A DNA stretch of 64,000 nucleotides from DYJB01 sp963777165 (GTDB lineage Bacteria > Chloroflexota > Anaerolineae > Anaerolineales > E44-bin32): NCBI GenBank assembly GCA_963777165.1, contig CAVZPO010000027.1, positions 124,001 through 188,000 of the forward strand, given 5' to 3'. The translations under genes were made by a program, and so were the position numbers. How positions within the stretch are numbered: position 1 is the stretch's first letter; every line of letters begins with the position of its first letter. The notes under the pieces are model-generated. The model saw only the letters and a list, made by a program, of their open reading frames with translations, did not search any database and had not been told where the DNA came from. This document shows positions 59,661-64,000 of the stretch, piece after piece.

Positions 59661-60553
59661 GATGCCAGCCTCCCCTTCAGGGCGGCCGCCATGGCCTCCA
59701 GGTGCCGGGGAGTGCTGCCGCAGCATGCCCCGATGATCCGCGCGCCGGCATCGGCGACGGACGTGGCGTAGCGCGCCATCTCCTCCGGCCCGGCGCCGTA
59801 CACGGCGCGGCCCTTCTCCAATTTCGGTATGCCGGCGTTCGCCTTGGCCACCAGCACGGCCTGTGGCGCGACGGCGTGCATCTTGGTGATGACACCCAGA
59901 ATCTCCTCCGGGCCGTTGCCGCAGTTGGCACCGAATGCCGCAAGCCCCCAGGACGAGAGCTCCTGCACGGCCTGCTCGGGTGTGACGCCCATCATCGTCC
60001 TGCCACGCGTGTCGAACGTCATCGTCGCCACGATCGGGATGTCCTGCGACGCCTGACGCGCCCCGTCCACCGCCGCCCGCATCTCCTCCAGGCTGGAGAG
60101 CGTTTCGATCCAGAGGACGTCCACCCCGCCCTGGATCAGGCCGCCCGCCTGCTCGGCGAATGCCTCCACCGCCTGCGCCGGCTCCAACTCACCCAGCGGC
60201 GCCAGGATGCCGCCGCTGGGACCGATATCGCCGGCGACCACCACCGAACCACCCGCCGCCTCGACCTCCTGGCGCACCAGCCCTGCCGCAGCCCGGTTGA
60301 GTTCGACGACGCGGTCCTGCAAGTTGTGCAGGCCAAGCCGAAGGCGATTGCAGCCGAAGGTGTTCGTCAGCACAATGCGCGACCCGGCCTGGACGTACCC
60401 GCGGTGCACCTGCCGCACCCGATCCGGGTGCTCCACGTTCCACAGCTCGGGCGACGCGCCAAACTGGAGCCCGAGCTCCATCAGCATCGTCCCCATCCCC
60501 CCATCCGCCAGGATCAACCCCGGCCGGGCGAGCAGCGCCTCCCAGACTCCCAT
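59657..60553 (-). CDS. Homocysteine-methyltransferase-like (MetH N-terminal-type) methyltransferase
   Basis: A 298-residue zinc TIM barrel. D-G-G-M-G-T near 17-22, E-L-W-N near 36, N-T-F-G-C-N near 64-69, G-A-N-C-G near 208-212 (C211) and G-A-C-C-G-S-T-P near 275-282 (C277, C278) give the full zinc set. In MetH and related systems this domain transfers methyl between homocysteine and a corrinoid. Next to a separate corrinoid protein it could make methionine or load methyl groups from a thiol or amine donor. Confidence 0.87.
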   Translation of the reverse strand: MGVWEALLARPGLILADGGMGTMLMELGLQFGASPELWNVEHPDRVRQVHRGYVQAGSRIVLTNTFGCNRLRLGLHNLQDRVVELNRAAAGLVRQEVEAAGGSVVVAGDIGPSGGILAPLGELEPAQAVEAFAEQAGGLIQGGVDVLWIETLSSLEEMRAAVDGARQASQDIPIVATMTFDTRGRTMMGVTPEQAVQELSSWGLAAFGANCGNGPEEILGVITKMHAVAPQAVLVAKANAGIPKLEKGRAVYGAGPEEMARYATSVADAGARIIGACCGSTPRHLEAMAAALKGRLAS

Positions 60554-60568
60554 CGGACACCCCTTCTG

Positions 60569-61249
60569 CTAACTGCGTCGGATGGCGATCAGCTTCTTGG
60601 CCGTCTCGACGGCGACGGCCGCGTCGCGGCAATAGGCATCGGCTTCGATCTCCTCGGCAAAGGCCGCGTTCAGCGGCGCGCCCCCCACCAGGACGATCGA
60701 GTCGTTGCGCAGCCCGGCCTCCTGCATCGCCTTGATCACTACGGCCATGTAGGGCATGGTCGTCGTCAACAATGCGCTCATGCCCACGATCGCCGGCTTA
60801 TGTTCGCGGATCGCGGCCAGGAACTTATCGGCGTCGACGTTGATTCCGAGGTTGACCACCTGGAATCCGGCGCCTTCCATCATCATCGCCACCAGGTTCT
60901 TGCCGATGTCGTGGATGTCGCCTTTGACCGTACCGATGACCATCGTGCCGATCTGCGGCGCGCCGGTCTCGGCCAGTTTCGGGCGCAGGATTTCCATCCC
61001 GGCCTTCATCGATTTGGCCGCCATCAGCACTTCAGGGACGAACAGCACGCCGTCGCGGAAATCCACGCCCACGACGTCCATCCCGGCCACCAGCACCTTG
61101 GTCAAAACGTCATAGGGCGTCATGTTCCGCCGCAGCAGTTCGTTCACCCCGGCGACGACCTGATCGGCCAGGCCGTCGTACAGGTCGTCCTTCATCTGGT
61201 CCATCAGCTCCGGCGTTTCCAGTTTGGTCACATCCAGTTCGTCGCTCAT
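60569..61249 (-). CDS. Corrinoid (B12-binding) methyl carrier protein
   Basis: A 226-residue two-domain carrier like MtgC, MtbC or the MetH B12 module. The N-terminal helical cap spans about 1-85; the B12 domain has the base-off ligand D-I-H-D-I-G-K near 111-117 (H113), M-S-A-L-L-T-T-T near 159-166 and V-G-G-A-P near 190. GGGAGACC precedes the ATG at 61249. It takes methyl groups from a substrate enzyme and hands them to the MtgA-like enzyme. Confidence 0.92.
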   Translation of the reverse strand: MSDELDVTKLETPELMDQMKDDLYDGLADQVVAGVNELLRRNMTPYDVLTKVLVAGMDVVGVDFRDGVLFVPEVLMAAKSMKAGMEILRPKLAETGAPQIGTMVIGTVKGDIHDIGKNLVAMMMEGAGFQVVNLGINVDADKFLAAIREHKPAIVGMSALLTTTMPYMAVVIKAMQEAGLRNDSIVLVGGAPLNAAFAEEIEADAYCRDAAVAVETAKKLIAIRRS

Positions 61250-61257
61250 GGTCTCCC

Positions 61258-63291
61258 TCAAGAGAGTGATCTCGATGCCCGGCGGCGGCCGGCCGCGCCC
61301 GAGGCGGCAATCCGGCTATCCGGCGGTCTGGAGGGCAGGACCCCCTCCAGATGTGGGAACTCGTCGCTTGCATGTGGGAACGCGATGGCCCCCACGAACT
61401 CTTCCTGGAAGTTAGGCTCGGTGGCCGTCTGGACGTGCTGCACCCAGCGTGCCAGCCGCGCCGCCTCGGCGCGTTGCCCCAGATTCAGCAGGGCGATCCT
61501 GGCGCCATCCCCGGCGGCATTACCGACGGCCTGCACCCGTTCCAGCGGACAGTCCGGGATCATCCCCAGGATCATGGCATGCCGCGGGTCGATGTACGAG
61601 CCGAACGCGCCGGCAAGGGTGATAGCGTCGACGTGTGCGATCGCCTGGTGCTGCATCAGCAGCTTGATGCCGGCATACAGCGCCGCCTTGGCCAGCTGAA
61701 TGGCGCGTACATCGTTCTGCGTCACGACGATCGGCGTGCCGCCGGCCGTGTGCCCCGCCTCGGCCAGAAGGTATTCGCCCGAGCGGCCCGCGAAACGCAC
61801 GCGCGGCGAGCGCTCCGCCGCTGTCTCCTCGAACCGACCGTCGGGCCGCACGACGCCCGCCAGAAACAGCTCCGCCACCACCTCGATGATGCCACTGCCG
61901 CAGATGCCCGTCGCCTTGGCCGAGTCCGGTAGGTCCGCATCCGGCCCGCCTTCGATCCACGCCTCATGACCGATCACGCGCGTGCGGGGCTCCAAGGTGA
62001 TCGGATCGATGCGCACGCGCTCGATCGCCCCCGGCGCGGCCCTTTGCCCGTGCGTGATCTGTGCGCCCTCGAATGCCGGGCCGGTGGGGCTGGAGGCGCA
62101 CAGCACCTTCTCCCTCCCGCCCAAGGACATCTCGGCGTTCGTCCCGACGTCGATCACCAGCCTCTGTTCGTCCTGCTGGTGCGGCGCCTCCGCCAGCAAC
62201 ACCGCCACATGATCGGCTCCGACGTGTCCGGCGATGCAGGGCAGGATGTGGACGCGAGCCGCCGGGTGGAACTCCAGCCCCAGGTCGCGCGCCGCAAGAT
62301 CGATCGGATCGGAAGTCGCCAGGGCAAAGGGCGTCCCGCCGAGCTCGACGGGGTCGATTCCCAGCAGCAGGTGCTGCATGACGGTGTTGCCCACCAGCAC
62401 GGCGTCGAGGATCGCCGCCGGCGTGAGCCCGACACGGCGCGTCGCCTGTTCGGCCAGCTCGTTCACGGCGCGCACGATCGCGCGATGCATGCGTTCGACG
62501 CCCTGCGGCTCGGACATGCCGTAGCTCACCCGGCTCATCAGGTCCTCGCCGTAGCGCACCTGCGGGTTCATCATCGACTCGGTCGCCAGCACGGCTCCCG
62601 TGCGCAAGTCGCACAGGTGCGCCACGACGGTCGTCGAGCCGACGTCGACCGCCAGGCCGTGGATGCCCTCCACGTAGCCGGGCTCGACGCGCTGGACGAG
62701 GCGATCCTTCCACAGCGTGACCGTCACCGCCCAGCGCCCCTTGCGCAGCGCGCGCTGGAGGTTTCGGAGCGGCTCCATTTCAATACGCAGGTCGTTCAGC
62801 TTCCACTGCTCGGAAAGCGCCGCCTGCAGCCTCTGCCAATCGCCGCGCGGGTCGTCGATCTGCGCCGGCGCCACCTCGACGTAGACCTGCCGCACGGCCG
62901 GATCGACGGTGATCACCCGGTCGGTGGCAGCCTTGGCGATGATCTGTTTGCGTGCCTGGCTCTCCTCCGGCACGCTGACCAGCAGATCACCGGTCACCTG
63001 CGCCGCGCACGCCAGCCGCCGATCGCGAATCCCGTGCACCTCACAATACTCGCGCTCGACTTCCCCGACGGCGGAGAGATGATCCTCGCTCGAGTCGATC
63101 CCGTGCTTCGGAAAGCGGCCGGTCTCAACGACCACCTGGCACTTGCCGCAGGTCTGCCGGCCGCCGCAGATCGACTCGATTTCGACCCCCAGCCCGCGCG
63201 CCGCCTCCAGCAGGCTGGCGCCGGTGGGAACCCGGCCGCGCCTGCCGGATGGCAACAACACCAGCTGCGGATCGTCGCGTTCGGCGCTCAT
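61258..63291 (-). CDS. Reductive activator of corrinoid proteins (RACo-type)
   Basis: A 677-residue ATP-dependent activator that reduces inactive Co(II) corrinoid. N-terminal plant-type [2Fe-2S] domain with C42, C48, C51 and C95 (I-C-G-G-R-Q-T-C-G-K-C; L-A-C), a linker, then an ASKHA ATPase (DUF4445): L-A-V-D-V-G-S-T-T near 214-222, V-G-N-T-V-M-Q-H near 302-309, V-I-D-V-G-T-N-A-E near 378-386, G-A-F-G-S-Y near 569. First gene of the operon and the one that keeps the carrier active. Confidence 0.93.
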   Translation of the reverse strand: MSAERDDPQLVLLPSGRRGRVPTGASLLEAARGLGVEIESICGGRQTCGKCQVVVETGRFPKHGIDSSEDHLSAVGEVEREYCEVHGIRDRRLACAAQVTGDLLVSVPEESQARKQIIAKAATDRVITVDPAVRQVYVEVAPAQIDDPRGDWQRLQAALSEQWKLNDLRIEMEPLRNLQRALRKGRWAVTVTLWKDRLVQRVEPGYVEGIHGLAVDVGSTTVVAHLCDLRTGAVLATESMMNPQVRYGEDLMSRVSYGMSEPQGVERMHRAIVRAVNELAEQATRRVGLTPAAILDAVLVGNTVMQHLLLGIDPVELGGTPFALATSDPIDLAARDLGLEFHPAARVHILPCIAGHVGADHVAVLLAEAPHQQDEQRLVIDVGTNAEMSLGGREKVLCASSPTGPAFEGAQITHGQRAAPGAIERVRIDPITLEPRTRVIGHEAWIEGGPDADLPDSAKATGICGSGIIEVVAELFLAGVVRPDGRFEETAAERSPRVRFAGRSGEYLLAEAGHTAGGTPIVVTQNDVRAIQLAKAALYAGIKLLMQHQAIAHVDAITLAGAFGSYIDPRHAMILGMIPDCPLERVQAVGNAAGDGARIALLNLGQRAEAARLARWVQHVQTATEPNFQEEFVGAIAFPHASDEFPHLEGVLPSRPPDSRIAASGAAGRRRASRSLS

Positions 63292-63357
63292 AGTCGCTCA
63301 GACTCTTCTCCAGCGCCGCGTCTGCGCGGCGCACAGCGTCGATCGGCTCCCGGCCCG

Positions 63358-64000
63358 TCATCCCAACAATCCGATGGTAGCGATCCCCGCGGCCACCAGC
63401 GCCGCGCCCAGCAAGCGCATCGGACCGCTGCTTTCCTTCAACACCAGCACGCCGTAGGCCGCTCCCAGCACGACGCTGAACTCGCGAATCGCGCCGGCAT
63501 ACGACGCCGGCGTCCCGCGCGCCATGGCGAACAACACCAACGCATAGGCGCTCAGCGAGGTAAAGCCGGCCACCACCGTCCAACCTCTGGAGTAGCGCCA
63601 TTCGGCGCGGAGTCCGCTCCACCCCACCTCGCGCAACGTGAATGGCGTGAGCATCACCACGCTCCACCACAGTGCCAGGTAGGTGTAGAGCAGCGGCGTG
63701 ACGTAGCCGATGCCGACCTTGTCGATGATCGTATAGAAGGAGATGCACGCTCCGGCGCCCAGCGCCCAGCGCGACGAAGGCAGGCGCAGGGAGCGCAGCG
63801 GCTCTTTCCAACCGCCCAGATGCGGCAGGTTGACGACGTAAAGACCCAGGACGATCGTCAGCACACCCAGCGCCCCGCCCCAGGTGAGCGGCTCGCGCAG
63901 CAGCAAGACCGACCAAATCAGCAGCAGCGCCGGGCCGGCGCCGCGCGACAGTGGGTAGACGATCGACAGATCGGCGCCGTGGTAGGCCTTGGCGATGGCG
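63358..64000 (-). CDS. EamA/DMT-family transporter, cut by window edge
   Basis: At least 213 residues of a drug/metabolite transporter; the frame runs off the right edge, so the N-terminus is missing. About seven hydrophobic helices are visible. L-S-R-G-A-G-P-A near the cut and A-G-A-I-R-E-F-S-V-V-L-G-A-A-Y-G-V-L-V-L-K-E near the end are the EamA repeat motifs (P-x-x-x-x-x-x-x-x-x-x-x-x-E). Substrate unknown. It lies 66 bases upstream of the corrinoid activator gene on the same strand, so it could be part of that operon. Confidence 0.8.
   Translation of the reverse strand, partial: AIAKAYHGADLSIVYPLSRGAGPALLLIWSVLLLREPLTWGGALGVLTIVLGLYVVNLPHLGGWKEPLRSLRLPSSRWALGAGACISFYTIIDKVGIGYVTPLLYTYLALWWSVVMLTPFTLREVGWSGLRAEWRYSRGWTVVAGFTSLSAYALVLFAMARGTPASYAGAIREFSVVLGAAYGVLVLKESSGPMRLLGAALVAAGIATIGLLG

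Overview
The window is high-GC, gene-dense DNA that looks like a chromosome segment of a free-living anaerobe or facultative anaerobe, most likely Chloroflexota (Anaerolineae-like). The basis is indirect: several domain families that often co-occur in that phylum (Gmad2 lipoproteins, DUF3159, DUF1295, DUF711, DUF2804), a corrinoid/tetrahydrofolate one-carbon cluster, and many intergenic palindromes. No rRNA, tRNA or CRISPR was seen.

Layout. 1-500: a yqcC gene of lower GC flanked by integron-like core sites. 530-6680: membrane and envelope proteins, a Gmad2 lipoprotein, and a LuxR-type regulator whose promoter holds a LexA-type box. 6980-13300: sugar-epimerase fold, AAC(3)-like, YIP1, GNAT and PlsC proteins and an ABC-2 exporter. 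13391-14304: a winged-helix/nucleotidyltransferase pair with a palindromic operator over its start codon. 14478-18054: a LexA-type box followed by a degenerate RecA-like protein, a small helical protein and a divergent family B DNA polymerase, a candidate damage-inducible repair or mutagenesis operon. 18162-18797: a NYN-domain protein. 18968-24285: a redox cluster (ferredoxin, FAD oxidoreductase, membrane b-type protein, 24-haem cytochrome c, two small membrane proteins). 24863-26202: infC-rpmI-rplT, with infC apparently starting at ATC. 26297-36429: DUF2804, ankyrin, macro domain, TrmH, DUF711, PcrA/UvrD, GalE and Icd.

36772-56305 looks like one catabolic island. Two modules, each with an APC permease, a choline-kinase-like phosphotransferase and a dimethylglycine/sarcosine-dehydrogenase-like flavoprotein fused to a GcvT domain, face away from a central divergent region (48628-48958). 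With them are a DeoR regulator, a metallophosphoesterase, a transaldolase-like protein, CBS and nucleotidyltransferase-like proteins, and aminotransferases. 56374-63291 is a tight operon for corrinoid methyl transfer: reductive activator, corrinoid protein, homocysteine-methyltransferase-like protein, DUF1638, a small protein, MetV, MetF-like and a methyl-THF:corrinoid methyltransferase. Together these suggest that methyl groups from N-methylated compounds are moved onto tetrahydrofolate. The window ends inside an EamA-type transporter.
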